DNA of 64,000 nucleotides from Litorimonas sp965205225 (GTDB lineage: Bacteria; Pseudomonadota; Alphaproteobacteria; Caulobacterales; Maricaulaceae): the NCBI GenBank assembly GCA_965205225.1, contig CBDBFZ010000003.1, forward strand, positions 1,302,001-1,366,000. The letters are read 5' to 3'. Below, piece by piece: positions 43,210 to 52,667 of this stretch. How positions within the stretch are numbered: position 1 is the first letter of the stretch; each line of letters begins with the position of its first letter. Both the position numbers and the translations under genes were made by a program. The notes beneath the pieces were generated by a model. The model was not told where the DNA came from. It saw nothing but the letters and a program-made list of their open reading frames with translations, and ran no database searches.

Positions 43210-44695
43210 TGTTTGACGTCAGCGCCTATGTTTCAGATTTGGGTCTGTGCTAAGCGAAAGTTTTTGTTCATCTTCATTTCATGGAGTGAAGCACGAGAAA
43301 GACGGGACAAACATCCGGCGAGCGCATCGTCAAAGACATCAACCGCAAGACGCGCAAACGCTATTCAGCTGAAGAAAAGACCCGCATTGTGTTGAACGGG
43401 CTTCGCGGCGAAGACAGTGTCTCTGAACTATGTCATCAAGAGGGGATTATATTACCAGTGGCCCAAAGACTTCCTTGAAGTCAGTAAGAAACGGCTGGCT
43501 GGCGATATCACCCGCTAAGCCAATAGTTCTGAAGTCAAAGACCTGCGGTCTGAGGCGCGTGAGCTGCAGGAATGTGTGGCCGAACTGACCCTTGAGACCG
43601 TTTGCTCAACAAAAGCATGATCGGAAGTGGGGACGACGAAGAATGAGATATCCTGCCTCAGAAAAGCTTGAGATCATCCACCTGGTGGAGCGCTCATCGC
43701 ACCCCGCCAAGTGGACGCTTGATAGGCTCGGCGTACAGCGCCGCACCTTCTACCGTTGGTATGATCGTTACTTGAACTCCGGTGAGGATGGCCTTGTTGA
43801 TCGCGCGCCACATCCCGGCCGTATATGGAACAAGATACCGGACAGCGTCAGAGCGGAAGTTCCGGATATGGCGATCGACATGCCGGAGCTATCACCGCGT
43901 GAGCTGGCTGTGCGTTTTACTGATACTAAAGGCTATTTTGTGTCAGAAAGCTCGGTATATCGCCTTTAAAGGCCCATGATTTGAACTCTAGTCCGGCCTT
44001 CATTGTCATGAAAGCGGTGAGCGAGTTCCGTGACAAAACCACAGCCATCAATCAAATGTAGCCAACCGACTTCACCTATTTTGAGATCATAGGGTGGGGC
44101 TGGATGTATTTATCGACAGTGCTTGATAACTTCTCCCGTTACATCATCAGTTGGAAGTTATGCCCGACGATGGAGACCGGTGATGTCACTGATACGCTCA
44201 ATATGGCTTTAGTAGCTTCTGGATGTAACCGAGCAAATATGGTTCATCAAGCACGTTTTCTGTCAGACAACGGCGCCAGTTACATCTCCGGTGATCTGGC
44301 AGATTATATCAAAGATAAAGGCATAAGCCATGTTCACGGAGCGCCGTATCAGCCGTAGGCACAGGGCAAAATCGAGAGGTGGCATTAGACGCTCAAGAAC
44401 CGCGTCTTGTTAGAGAATTACTTCCTGCCCCATGACCTTGAGCGCCAGATCGAAGGCTTCGTGGAACATTATAATCATGAGCGTTACCATGAAGCCCTAA
44501 AAACGTCACACCTGCCGATGTCTACTTCGTCAGGGCTCAACCCATCATAAACAACAGAGAAAGGATCAAGAAGAAAACAATCGAACATCGACGCTTGTAA
44601 TACCACAAAGCTATCACTTAATATCAACCAATAAGAGGAGCAAACTCTCGCTTAACCCAGACCCAAATCTGGGACATTTTATATGACAACGGACA
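43210..44695 (+). mobile_element. IS-G (IS3 family), degenerate
   Basis: Inverted ends of 34 bp align base for base in length and share CAGATTTGGGTCTG and TAAGCGA-AGTTT (43235 on; inverted at 44640-44695). The element is 1486 bp. No clear target duplication is visible. It lies inside yacG. Confidence 0.75.
43295..44600 (+). pseudogene. IS-G transposase genes, multiple frameshifts and stops
   Basis: The OrfA part reads GQTSGERIVKDINRKTRKRY and SAEEKTRIVLNGLRGEDSVS, then decays. The OrfB part includes MRYPASEKLEIIHLVERSSH, KWTLDRLGVQRRTFYRWYDR, WGWMYLSTVLDNFSRYIISW, SDNGASYISGDLADYIKDKG and HYNHERYHEALK. Several in-frame stops and frame changes interrupt it. It is IS3-like with a DDE core. Confidence 0.8.
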
Positions 44696-44737
44696 CAACA
44701 GGTTCGTGCGTTTGCAGATAGGACAGGCGCAACTCAT
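44696..44737 (-). pseudogene. yacG: YacG zinc-binding protein, N-terminal stub cut by IS-G
   Basis: ATG 44737 overlaps the rng stop (ATGA). The first residues MSCACPICKRTNLL match the CPxC start of YacG, a small zinc protein that inhibits gyrase in E. coli. The order maf-rng-yacG is usual in Alphaproteobacteria. IS-G begins at 44695. On its far side a minus frame reads FDLEAKITKPIPPYTPDIAA then IPATKPEDG, which might be a decayed YacG C-terminus. Confidence 0.6.
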
Positions 44738-45750
44738 CGGTCACTCTGCACAGAAATGCCGTCGCCCGCTTCGACGGTAAAGCGTGCGCCAAGCCGTTCA
44801 GTCATCGGGCCGCGCCAGTCAAACGGCGCATCCTCCAGCCAGACCCAGACAGGCTGATCAACTGTGAGCGTCATTCTGGCGCCCGCCGCCACTTTCGCTT
44901 CACGCTCCAGCCGCCTAAAGGCGCGGATCGCCTGCGTTTCCAACGTCGGTTCTCCAAAGCGGTCATTGAGCATCATGTCGAGCGATGGCCCATCTTGCCC
45001 GCGTGTCATCTCAACCACACCGAACCGAGAAAACGGCGCGATGCGAATACTGGCTGGGTCGATCTCTGCCATCTCTTCCATCAACCGGATCAGTGTTGAG
45101 CGCTGTTTTGACTGACGCAGATTGGGAAAATCAATAGCGATCAAGCCGCCCATGCCGCGCAGACGAAGCTGATCCAGTATAAGTTTGGCAGCACCGACGC
45201 TGCAATCCATGACTGTTTTAGCACCGCCCTTATCGACATCAACAGCGATCAATGCCTGCGTACGCTCTATGGTGATGCTTCCCCCACCCGGAATCGCCAA
45301 TTTCCGTTCCGTCGCTGTATCAAACACGCCGACAGGCGCGTCTTCATAATCCAATCCGGGGAAGCGGCAATTCAGCCGTTCGCGCAAGGACAGGACCGAA
45401 ACCGCGCCCGGCTTTTCCCGGCTGGGATCGCCCGCATACCGCAGGACAGGTCCCTTTTCGGCAATCGCTTCCTTGGCGACCGTCACATCGACCCGTTCAC
45501 CTTCGGTCAGGCGCGGCAGGTCGCGCTGCGCTTTAAATGACAGTAAACCGTTTGGACCCATTCCGAGATTGACCCAGACTCCGCCCATCGACGCATTTAT
45601 AGCAGTCACCTGCCCTGTCCATTGTTCCCCAATCCGTGGTTTTCGACAATCGGACCAACGGTTGAGATGAAGCTCGACCAGCTTACGGCCTTCATAAACG
45701 GCGGCGCGGGTCTCTCCGACAACTTCCTCAATGACGGCGCGGCGTTTCAC
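44734..45750 (-). CDS. rng: ribonuclease E/G family protein, short form
   Basis: This 338-residue RNase E/G homologue lacks the long scaffold tail of RNase E. It begins with an S1-like RNA-binding part (GQVTAINASMGGVWVNLGMG, LLSFKAQRD). The catalytic region has ALIAVDVDKGGAKTVMDCSV with the metal-binding Asp and GGLIAIDFPNLRQSKQRSTL with the second. It probably acts in rRNA or mRNA processing. It starts at GTG, overlapping the maf stop by four bases. Confidence 0.85.
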   Translation of the reverse strand: MKRRAVIEEVVGETRAAVYEGRKLVELHLNRWSDCRKPRIGEQWTGQVTAINASMGGVWVNLGMGPNGLLSFKAQRDLPRLTEGERVDVTVAKEAIAEKGPVLRYAGDPSREKPGAVSVLSLRERLNCRFPGLDYEDAPVGVFDTATERKLAIPGGGSITIERTQALIAVDVDKGGAKTVMDCSVGAAKLILDQLRLRGMGGLIAIDFPNLRQSKQRSTLIRLMEEMAEIDPASIRIAPFSRFGVVEMTRGQDGPSLDMMLNDRFGEPTLETQAIRAFRRLEREAKVAAGARMTLTVDQPVWVWLEDAPFDWRGPMTERLGARFTVEAGDGISVQSDR

Positions 45751-46325
45751 GATGCAACGCCTGCCGCAGCCAGTAGGAGCCCTGTTTCATAGACGGGAAG
45801 ACCGACAACGCCCGTATAGGATCCGGCGATATGGTGAATCAGCGTGCCAGCTCGCCCCTGTATCCCGTAACCGCCCGCCTTGCCGTGCCACTCTTTACTA
45901 TCAAGATAGCGCGTCATGTCTGATTCAGAGAGGCGTTTCATCTTCAAGCGGGTCTCGCTGACCTTGGACCGTGCGACACCGTCCACATCAATGACGCAAA
46001 CGCCCGTGAAGACTCTGTGCGAGCGACCACTCAGGAGCGACAAGCACATTCTGGCCTCAGACCGTTCCATTGTTTTCGGCAGAATACGGCGCCCGACTCC
46101 GACAATCGTGTCCGCAGCTAAGATCACCTGGCCCGGTTGCTCAGCCAGAGCTGCATGCGCTTTTTCCTGAGCCAAACGCAGGGCATGAGGCCCTGGGAGT
46201 TCGCCTGGAATCGGATCTTCGTTGATATTAGTGGAGTAAACAGCGTTTGGGGTCAGCCCAATCTGATCAAGCAAATATAAGCGGCGCGGGCTAGCGCTGG
46301 CCAAGATGAAACCGTCACCGGGCAT
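45747..46325 (-). CDS. maf: Maf-family nucleotide pyrophosphatase
   Basis: This 192-residue protein hydrolyses non-canonical or unwanted nucleoside triphosphates. It has the Maf start ILASASPRRLYLLDQIG, the catalytic LAADTIVGVG, LLSGRSHRVFTGVCV and KAGGYGIQG. Start ATG 46325 follows infA by 15 bp on the same strand, and its stop overlaps rng. It is part of the murA-to-rng cluster. Confidence 0.93.
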   Translation of the reverse strand: MPGDGFILASASPRRLYLLDQIGLTPNAVYSTNINEDPIPGELPGPHALRLAQEKAHAALAEQPGQVILAADTIVGVGRRILPKTMERSEARMCLSLLSGRSHRVFTGVCVIDVDGVARSKVSETRLKMKRLSESDMTRYLDSKEWHGKAGGYGIQGRAGTLIHHIAGSYTGVVGLPVYETGLLLAAAGVAS

Positions 46326-46340
46326 GACAGGACATATCGG

Positions 46341-46559
46341 CTATTTAAAACGGTAGGTAATCCGACCTTTGGTCAGATCATAAGGCGTTATCTCGACCGT
46401 AACGCGGTCCCCTGCCAGAACACGAATTCGGTTTTTGCGCATCCGGCCAGCCGTATGGGCAATGATTTCATGATCATTGACTAACTTCACGCGGAAGGTG
46501 GCATTCGGCAGAAGTTCGACAACTTTACCTTCAAATTCTAGAAGTTCTTCTTTGGCCAA
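46341..46559 (-). CDS. infA: translation initiation factor IF-1
   Basis: This 72-residue S1-fold protein has the canonical sequence MAKEELLEFEGKVVELLPNA, then IAHTAGRMRKNRIRVLAGDR and ITYRFK at the end. It binds the 30S A site during initiation. The 110-bp gap upstream holds no gene and may contain its own promoter. Confidence 0.98.
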   Translation of the reverse strand: MAKEELLEFEGKVVELLPNATFRVKLVNDHEIIAHTAGRMRKNRIRVLAGDRVTVEITPYDLTKGRITYRFK

Positions 46560-46669
46560 AACTGGTCCTTATGTATCGACGCACTGCATGGCGTTGTCTT
46601 TCGCGCCTATATAGGTCCTTTGTGCGCAACCGAAAGGGTAAATACATTAGCTTAGGCGATTGATCCGGT

Positions 46670-47050
46670 TCAATATGACGGTGCAGATATAGAGCGGTAC
46701 GTGTCCATAGTCGCGCGAACGTCATGACTTCCGGTTGACGGGTTGGGCACTTCCCAGAGTTCGATAGGGGCGCGGTCTCCGAAAACCGCCAGCGCTGCCT
46801 GCCGCGAGTCTTCAGAGAATGTAACGACCCGGTCAAAGGAGCGATCTGTGAAATCCTGCAGTGAGCGCGGCTCATGCCCGCTCATGTCGATTCCGGTTTC
46901 TCTCATCACTGCAATCATCAGTTCGTCCAGTACATCGCCCGGATCAAGTCCGCAGGAGAGCGCGTCCAGACCCGCTTTTCGCGCCAGACCTTCCGCCATC
47001 GGCGACCGTACCATATTCAGCTGACAGACAAACAGAATGAGATCGCTCAT
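46670..47050 (-). CDS. low-molecular-weight protein tyrosine phosphatase-like
   Basis: The 126-residue protein has the active-site loop VCQLNMVRSPMAEGL (Cys-x5-Arg-Ser) near the N-terminus, where family members often have CxxNxxRS. SGHEPRSLQDF and DRVVTFSED follow. The C-terminal part is short and lacks the clear DP motif (PNPSTG instead), so catalysis may differ. Its start overlaps the UPF0262 stop by four bases. Phosphatase activity is inferred. Confidence 0.78.
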   Translation of the reverse strand: MSDLILFVCQLNMVRSPMAEGLARKAGLDALSCGLDPGDVLDELMIAVMRETGIDMSGHEPRSLQDFTDRSFDRVVTFSEDSRQAALAVFGDRAPIELWEVPNPSTGSHDVRATMDTYRSISAPSY

Positions 47051-47547
47051 GATGAGCGCCTGTGCAGGAAGCAGATCAGGGTGAAAAGGTGCCGGGATGT
47101 ATTGAAGCTGATCTCCGCCTGGTGCCGCAGCGAATCGGTCAGTAGGCGCGAGCCTTCATTATGAAGTCCGCGCCGCGCCATATCGATCGCCTCAATCTGA
47201 GCAAAGGTCGCTGTGCGGATGGCATTGTGATAGCTTTCGCTGATCAGGAAATAATCTTTCACGATCCGTCGGAACGGCACCATTGACACGCTGAACTGTG
47301 CGCGCGGCACGCCCAGCATCGTGTTCACATCGAAATGAAGCCGCTGCGATTCATCCAGCGCCAGTTGAACCATATAGGGCCCTGATACCGAATTCAGGGG
47401 CATGAACTGATTGTCTTCGATCAGGTCGAAGACGGCAACGCGGCGCTCATGCTGCATTTCAACAGATGTGACCGGCAAGCTGGCATCATCGATGTGCAGC
47501 TCGGCGATGTGGTGGTCGCCCGTTTCGAAATCAGGCTCTGCCGTCAC
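47047..47547 (-). CDS. UPF0262 family protein
   Basis: This 166-residue protein carries the UPF0262 core: EMQHERRVAVFDLIEDNQFM, VSGPYMVQLALDESQRLHFD, FRRIVKDYFLISESYHNAIR and EAIDMARRGLHNEGSRLLTD. The family is confined mostly to Alphaproteobacteria and its function is unknown. It overlaps DUF2948 upstream and the phosphatase downstream by four bases each, so it is in an operon. In related genomes hisD usually sits between DUF2948 and this gene. Confidence 0.92.
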   Translation of the reverse strand: MTAEPDFETGDHHIAELHIDDASLPVTSVEMQHERRVAVFDLIEDNQFMPLNSVSGPYMVQLALDESQRLHFDVNTMLGVPRAQFSVSMVPFRRIVKDYFLISESYHNAIRTATFAQIEAIDMARRGLHNEGSRLLTDSLRHQAEISFNTSRHLFTLICFLHRRSS

Positions 47548-47960
47548 GCGGCATCGTGATCGGGATTTGAGCGGGTGCGGCGCGGCTCACCCGTATCGGC
47601 CATAATAAGATCCAGCCCCTCGACGTTCAGGCGCAGTGATCCGCCGCCAGCAAGCGTAATCGTTACCACGCCCGCAGGCGCGTCCACTGTCTCGAACGCA
47701 ACATTGAGAACCACAATGAACGCATCGGGTTCTGTCCGGTCCACACCGTGGCTTTGCAGGGCCATGACACCGTCAAACCTGACGCCGCATTCAATTCGTT
47801 CTGTTGACGTGGTTTCATGCCGTAACCGTGTGAAACGGAGCGAGACAGATCGCGATACCGCATCAAACCGGATGTCGCCCACACGCAGGATAGCATCCTG
47901 TAAAGCACTCGCCACGATCTTGAGATCGTCCGCATCCGTCGCAATTAGTTTCAAAGTCAT
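47544..47960 (-). CDS. DUF2948 family protein
   Basis: This 138-residue protein shows LIATDADDLKIVASALQDAI, FDAVSRSVSLRFTRLRHE and GGSLRLNVEGLDLIMADTGE, as in DUF2948 proteins next to murA. Function unknown. It lies 24 bp after murA and overlaps UPF0262. Confidence 0.88.
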   Translation of the reverse strand: MTLKLIATDADDLKIVASALQDAILRVGDIRFDAVSRSVSLRFTRLRHETTSTERIECGVRFDGVMALQSHGVDRTEPDAFIVVLNVAFETVDAPAGVVTITLAGGGSLRLNVEGLDLIMADTGEPRRTRSNPDHDAA

Positions 47961-47984
47961 TATCCAGCCACTTCCCGGTTAAAC

Positions 47985-49250
47985 TCAATCATCGGGAACA
48001 CGTTTGATCCGCGCACCACATTGTCCGAGCTTTACTTCGATATGCTCGAAACCGCGATCAAGATGGTAGACGCGAGAAATGTGTGTTTCCCCGCGTGCGG
48101 CTAGGCCCGCATTGATAAGACTCGCTGACGCGCGAAGGTCCGTCGCCATCACCGGAGCCCCGGTATATTCGGACACACCGCGGACAATCGCTTCGCGGCC
48201 GCGAACCGTGATGTCCGCACCCATTCGGGTCAATTCGGGGCAGTGCATAAAGCGGTTTTCGAAAATGTTCTCGCGAATGATCGACACGCCGTCCGCTAAC
48301 CCCATCAAGACCATGAACTGTGCCTGCAGATCCGTTGGGAAACCCGGATAGGCCTGCGTATCAATATCGACCGGCTTGGGACGGCCTGTACCGCGTTCAA
48401 TCAACACCGAATTATCATCAAGCTTGACGCGAGCGCCCGCCTGCGCAATCAGGGGCCAGAGCGCACCAAGATGGTCGTGCCGAACCTGTGTCAGGCGGAC
48501 AGAGCCCCCTGCCATTGCCGCGGCCAGTGCATAGGTGCCGGCCTCAATCCGGTCTGGAACGACGGAATATTCAACACCGCTCAGCTCGGTGACGCCTTCA
48601 ATCCGTACCTCGGACTGCCCGGCGCCGCTGATATTAGCCCCCATCGCATTGAGACAGTTGGCCAGATCAATGATTTCAGGCTCACGCGCTGCATTCATCA
48701 GAACGGTTTCGCCCTTGGCCCGAACAGCAGATAGCAAGACATGCTCGGTTGCGCCGACCGAGACGAATGGAAATAAGATGTCCGCGCCGCGGAGCCCGCT
48801 CTTGACCGATGCGGCAACATAGCCCTGCTCCAGCTCGATCTTTGCACCCATGGCCTCAAGGGCTTTGAGATGAAGATCCACAGGCCGCGCGCCGATCGCG
48901 CAGCCGCCTGGCAGGCTCACACGCGCCTTGCCTTCGCGGGCCAGGAGTGGCCCCAGCACGTTAAAGGTCGCGCGCATCTTGCGCACCAGATCGTAAGGCG
49001 CTTCAGCACTGTTAAGCTTTGGCGCGTACAGCATCAGGGTCGATTCCTCCACTTCTTCGACTTGGACGCCCAGATGAGTCAGAAGCTGCTCCATCGAGCG
49101 CGTATCGCGCAGTCGTGGCATATTTGTGAGCGTGATTTTCTGATCCGTCAGCAGGCAGACGGCCATGAGTTTGATCGCGGAGTTTTTCGCCCCGCTGATC
49201 CGGATTTCACCGCGGAGGGGAAAGCCTCCTTTTATGACGATTTTATCCAT
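47985..49250 (-). CDS. murA: UDP-N-acetylglucosamine 1-carboxyvinyltransferase
   Basis: From ATG 49250 the protein is 421 residues, normal for MurA. It adds enolpyruvate to UDP-GlcNAc, the first committed step of peptidoglycan synthesis. It begins MDKIVIKGGFPLRGEIRISG, with GAKNSAIKLMA next. The fosfomycin-target loop SLPGGCAIGARPVDLHLKAL holds the catalytic Cys. YPGFPTDLQAQFM and ENRFMHCPELTRMGADI are further signatures. The Cys predicts a fosfomycin-sensitive type enzyme. It follows a small basic gene by 38 bp. Confidence 0.97.
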   Translation of the reverse strand: MDKIVIKGGFPLRGEIRISGAKNSAIKLMAVCLLTDQKITLTNMPRLRDTRSMEQLLTHLGVQVEEVEESTLMLYAPKLNSAEAPYDLVRKMRATFNVLGPLLAREGKARVSLPGGCAIGARPVDLHLKALEAMGAKIELEQGYVAASVKSGLRGADILFPFVSVGATEHVLLSAVRAKGETVLMNAAREPEIIDLANCLNAMGANISGAGQSEVRIEGVTELSGVEYSVVPDRIEAGTYALAAAMAGGSVRLTQVRHDHLGALWPLIAQAGARVKLDDNSVLIERGTGRPKPVDIDTQAYPGFPTDLQAQFMVLMGLADGVSIIRENIFENRFMHCPELTRMGADITVRGREAIVRGVSEYTGAPVMATDLRASASLINAGLAARGETHISRVYHLDRGFEHIEVKLGQCGARIKRVPDD

Positions 49251-49288
49251 AGGTTGGCGAATGACCCGGCAACGGGCCGCAATCAAGG

Positions 49289-49426
49289 CTATGGCGCGTC
49301 TTTTTTCGGGCTTGCTGATAGGGCGGTCTTCCGAGCGGTCGCTTTGCGGCGTCTCAGATTGGCGCGAAGCTGCTTTGCGAGCCGATCTTCGCGGGTCTTT
49401 TTCGGATTACTCTTTCGCTCTGACAT
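49289..49426 (-). CDS. small basic protein upstream of murA
   Basis: A 45-residue frame from ATG 49426: MSERKSNPKKTREDRLAKQL, RANLRRRKATARKTA, then SPKKDAP. It is highly basic, with a helix-forming middle. Small Lys/Arg-rich proteins of this type are commonly found just before murA in Alphaproteobacteria. No function known. Same strand as murA. Confidence 0.65.
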   Translation of the reverse strand: MSERKSNPKKTREDRLAKQLRANLRRRKATARKTALSASPKKDAP

Positions 49427-49532
49427 AGGGGTGTTGTAGACACGCATAAGGGGTTTTCAACCGTCAGTGTGCGAGCTATAGCCCGGCGCCTTCGGCGGGT
49501 CCTCGTTGATCAAAGATCTGTTTTCCGGATCG

Positions 49533-49606
49533 CCGCGGTAGCTCAGTGGTAGAGCGCATCATTGGTAATGATGAGGTCGGGAGTTCAATTCTCCCTCGCG
49601 GCACCA
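49533..49606 (+). tRNA. tRNA-Thr (anticodon GGT)
   Basis: A complete cloverleaf: acceptor GCCGCGG/TCGCGGC, D arm GCTC-AGTGGTAG-AGC, anticodon stem CATCA/TGATG with loop TTGGTAA, T arm GGGAG-TTCAATT-CTCCC, and an encoded CCA end. No integrase or repeated 3' end is visible next to it; 49607-49777 holds nothing recognised. Confidence 0.96.
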
Positions 49607-49777
49607 GTTTCCTCAATGTATTCAATGAAATATCAGGATTGGTATAAAAGTCAAAAATGTAAGCCTATTGTAAGCTAACCAGACCTTTTCCATGTTTTAC
49701 AGTAAAGGGAGGTTCCATCAAAACGCCGTGCGTAGCAGCTCTCTGGCACCGTGCTGGATCGCGGATTAGGTAAAAAT

Positions 49778-51086
49778 GGAGGCCTCTAAAAACCATGCAT
49801 TTTGTGGTGTGATCTGATTTACTGGTTTTGGGAGGATTTTATGATGCACGCGCCTGGATTGTTTGACTTGTCGGATCATCTTGCTCGCTTATCGGCGACA
49901 GGTGATCCGCTTGAAGCGCTAGAGCGTCATGTGGACTTTGAGGCTTTCCGAACTGTTCTGATGGAAGCCCTCGGTTATGGGGTTCGCGCCAAGGGCGGTC
50001 GGCCACCCTATGATCCGGTCACGATGTTCAAGGTGCTTGTTCTGGCGTCGATGCACAATCTGAGTGATGAAGGGATGGAATTTCTGATCCGGGATCGTTT
50101 AAGTTGGTTGCGGTTTCTGAGGTTTGAGATCGGTGAACCGACCCCGGACCAAAAGACGATTTGGCTGTTGCGTGAAAAGCTGACCCAGTCTGGTGCTTTC
50201 AAATCTCTGTTTGCCGCTTTTGAAGAGCAACTCTGCAAGCGCGGCTACAAACCCACGGGAGGTCAGATCGTGGATGCCACTTTGGTGTCAGCGCCGCGCC
50301 AACGGATGAAGAAAGAAGAGAAAGAGCGGGCCAGGGCGGGTGAAAGCGCGTCCGCTATCTGGCCTGATGATCCTGCCAGGGCCGCACAGAAAGACACCGA
50401 CGCACGAGCGGTGGTCAGCTATTCCAGGGCGCGAAAGACCGCAGAAGGGGAACAGGACGCAGGCCTTGTCGACATTTCCATCCCTCACTTTGGGTACAAG
50501 AACCATATCAGTATTGACCGGAAATGGCGCTTTGTCCGGGGAGAGACCTGTACCCATGCGGCCCGCTATGATGGGCACGAACTGACATCGGTTCTGGATG
50601 CCACCAACAGCTCAAAGTCTGTTTGGGCGGATACAGCTTATCGCTCAGCCAAAAACGAAGCCTGGCTGAAAGCGCAGGGCTATCGTTCAAACATCCATCG
50701 AAAGAAGCCCCGCGGTAAACCGATGGCAAAGCACATTCGGCGCGGCAATGCGACCCGCTCCTCCATCCGTGCCTGTGTTGAACATGTGTTCGGATATGAG
50801 AAAGGGCCGATGGCGATCACGATCCGCTCAATCGGCCAGGCCAGGGCCGCTGGCCGGATCACCATGGCCAAGCTAAGCTACAACTTCCGCCGCCTCGTTT
50901 TCCATGAGCGACGACAGCCCATAGCCTGATTCTGTTCAAAATCCGGATCCCCCCACTTATGCGGGCCAAAATCATGCCAAAATACGCCTGTGGACACGCA
51001 TTCGTCACTCTATGAAGCCTGACCTGAGAGCCGATTATAAAATTCGCCTCTATACTGGCCCCAAAACCCTGTTCTTCGAGGTGTCC
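49778..51086 (+). mobile_element. IS-A copy 3 (IS5 family), intact
   Basis: The 1309-bp element runs from GGAGGCCTCTAAAAACC to GTTCTTCGAGGTGTCC. AAAT is duplicated on both sides (49774-49777 and 51087-51090). It is the cleanest copy and defines the element. Confidence 0.95.
49841..50929 (+). CDS. IS-A transposase (IS5 family), intact
   Basis: ATG 49841 follows GGGAGGA by 7 bases. The 362-residue DDE transposase has LSATGDPLEALERHVDFEAF near the N-terminus, DATLVSAPRQRMKKEEKERA (Asp), HFGYKNHISIDRKWRFVRGE, WADTAYRS (Asp) and ACVEHVFGYEKG (Glu). The frame is complete and it differs from other copies at few positions, consistent with recent activity. Confidence 0.95.
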   Translation: MMHAPGLFDLSDHLARLSATGDPLEALERHVDFEAFRTVLMEALGYGVRAKGGRPPYDPVTMFKVLVLASMHNLSDEGMEFLIRDRLSWLRFLRFEIGEPTPDQKTIWLLREKLTQSGAFKSLFAAFEEQLCKRGYKPTGGQIVDATLVSAPRQRMKKEEKERARAGESASAIWPDDPARAAQKDTDARAVVSYSRARKTAEGEQDAGLVDISIPHFGYKNHISIDRKWRFVRGETCTHAARYDGHELTSVLDATNSSKSVWADTAYRSAKNEAWLKAQGYRSNIHRKKPRGKPMAKHIRRGNATRSSIRACVEHVFGYEKGPMAITIRSIGQARAAGRITMAKLSYNFRRLVFHERRQPIA

Positions 51087-51204
51087 AAATTGTGATGGCT
51101 GTTCAAATGGAAAACGGTAGATTTGTCCATAGTGGTATATCCTTTTCTCTCTGAGAATCGACGGCGTGTGAACACCGCCATGATATGCCGCCCAATTCAG
51201 GTCA

Positions 51205-51647
51205 TCACCAACTTTCAGCTATATCTCCAAACTGGGAGTTTCCATTCGAATTCACATCAGTATGCAGCATGATGAGGAAGGGGTGCCGTCACTTGGTGCT
51301 TCATCCAGGCGAGCAGGGACATTCTTTTGCGCGCCTGCTGAAACGAGGGTTGCTCCAACATAATCCGTTTGAACCGGCGCCCCATCCGCAAAGGGATGAA
51401 GAACGAGGAAGCTATCGGTTTCGGCTATGACTTTGGGAATAATCAAGCTGGGTCCATTGCGAGTGATCCCGCTTAACTGGATCTGATTGGCTTTACCGTT
51501 TCCGAGCGTGATATCTGCCGGGTCTGGTGCTTGTGCGTGTTCTGAATAAGGGCGCGCGGAGTCTTCGGCGGCCACAGAACTGGCTGGTTCATTCACCGTA
51601 TAGGTAAACAGAGCGAATGTTACGATAACGAGAGTTAAATATTTCAT
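51205..51647 (-). pseudogene. secreted DUF7282-like protein, frameshifted near C-terminus
   Basis: From ATG 51647 there is a signal peptide (MKYLTLVIVTFALFTYTVNE) and a domain with GPSLIIPKVIAETDSFLVLH and PVQTDYVGATLVSAGAQKNV. After DEAPSDG the frame runs to an early stop at 51252. One base out of frame the expected end appears: FLIMLHTDVNSNGNSQFGDI. The frameshift is in a CACCCCTTCCTC stretch. Domain name is from memory of similar sequences; function unknown. Confidence 0.6.
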
Positions 51648-51809
51648 GAAAGTTCCTCCCACATGCGTCTAGGACTTGGCAAAACGCAGGTGTTGACTGA
51701 ATTGAGGGGAATGATGTGACTGAAGTTTCATTCTCGACGACGGTTCCTGCCCTTGCTTCGCCACAATTGAGAGGCCTAGTTACTTAATAACATGGTAAGG
51801 ATTGGAACG

Positions 51810-52667
51810 ATGAGAGTCATGGACTGGGCGAGGGCGATAGCGCGCGATCCACGTCACTACCAAATCGCCATCCTGACTTCGCTGATCCTGATTGGCCTGT
51901 TCGCCTATAATTTCAGGCTGCCATGGTGGCATATTCTGGGATGTGTCGGCGCGACACTGGGCACACAGGCGCTGGCGGACCGGTTTATTGCGAAGCGTCC
52001 GTTTGATCCGCGTAGCCCGCTCATTTCGGCCCTTTCTCTGACACTTTTACTGAGGACGGGCAGTGTGAGCCTGTCGATCCTGGCTGGCGTTTTGGCCGTC
52101 GGGTCAAAATATGTTCTGCGCTGGGATGGGAAGCACATTTTCAACCCGGCTAATTTTGGCCTCGTCATCGTCAGTCTGGTGTTTGCGTCGGCGTGGATTT
52201 CGCCGGGACAATGGGGATCTACACCGATTTTCGCGATCTTGCTACTCGGCCTCGGTGGAATTGTCACCGGCAAGGCGAAGCGTTGGGACGTCAGTCTGGC
52301 GCTATTATTCAGCTACGCCGCACTCCTGTTTGGACGCGCGATCTGGCTCGGTGATCCGCTCACGATACCGCTGCATCAGTTGCAAAGTGGCGCGTTGTTG
52401 ATCTTCGCCTTTTTCATGATTTCCGACCCCAAGACCACGCCGGATACGCGGCTGGGCCGGGTCCTGTTCGCCTGTTTGGTCGCCACGGTTGGCTTCTCGA
52501 TCCAGTTTGATCTCTACAATAGTGCGGGTATCATCCTGGCCTTGATTCTGTGCGCGCCGCTCGTCCCAGCCATCGATCATTTTTCTCGTGGCCAACGCTA
52601 TGCATGGCCACGCTTTTCATACCCTCACTCTGAAGGAGACTCTCATGTCCTCACGCCTGCTGAGTAG
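51810..52667 (+). CDS. RnfD/NqrB-like membrane protein
   Basis: The 285-residue membrane protein has eight or so hydrophobic segments. RSPLISALSLTLLLRTGSVS resembles the RnfD/NqrB region that carries covalent FMN on Thr, and HIFNPANFGLVIVSL is another family signature. RnfD and NqrB are parts of ion-pumping redox complexes, but no other Rnf or Nqr genes are here. It overlaps the following DUF2330 gene by 23 bp, suggesting a functional pair. ATG 51810 has AAGG upstream; 51792 is also possible. Confidence 0.78.
   Translation: MRVMDWARAIARDPRHYQIAILTSLILIGLFAYNFRLPWWHILGCVGATLGTQALADRFIAKRPFDPRSPLISALSLTLLLRTGSVSLSILAGVLAVGSKYVLRWDGKHIFNPANFGLVIVSLVFASAWISPGQWGSTPIFAILLLGLGGIVTGKAKRWDVSLALLFSYAALLFGRAIWLGDPLTIPLHQLQSGALLIFAFFMISDPKTTPDTRLGRVLFACLVATVGFSIQFDLYNSAGIILALILCAPLVPAIDHFSRGQRYAWPRFSYPHSEGDSHVLTPAE

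Noticed and set aside
49533..49777. tRNA-Thr as a genomic-island attachment site
   Set aside because: No integrase gene and no second copy of the tRNA 3' end was seen in the window; the neighbouring IS-A has its own 4-bp duplication.
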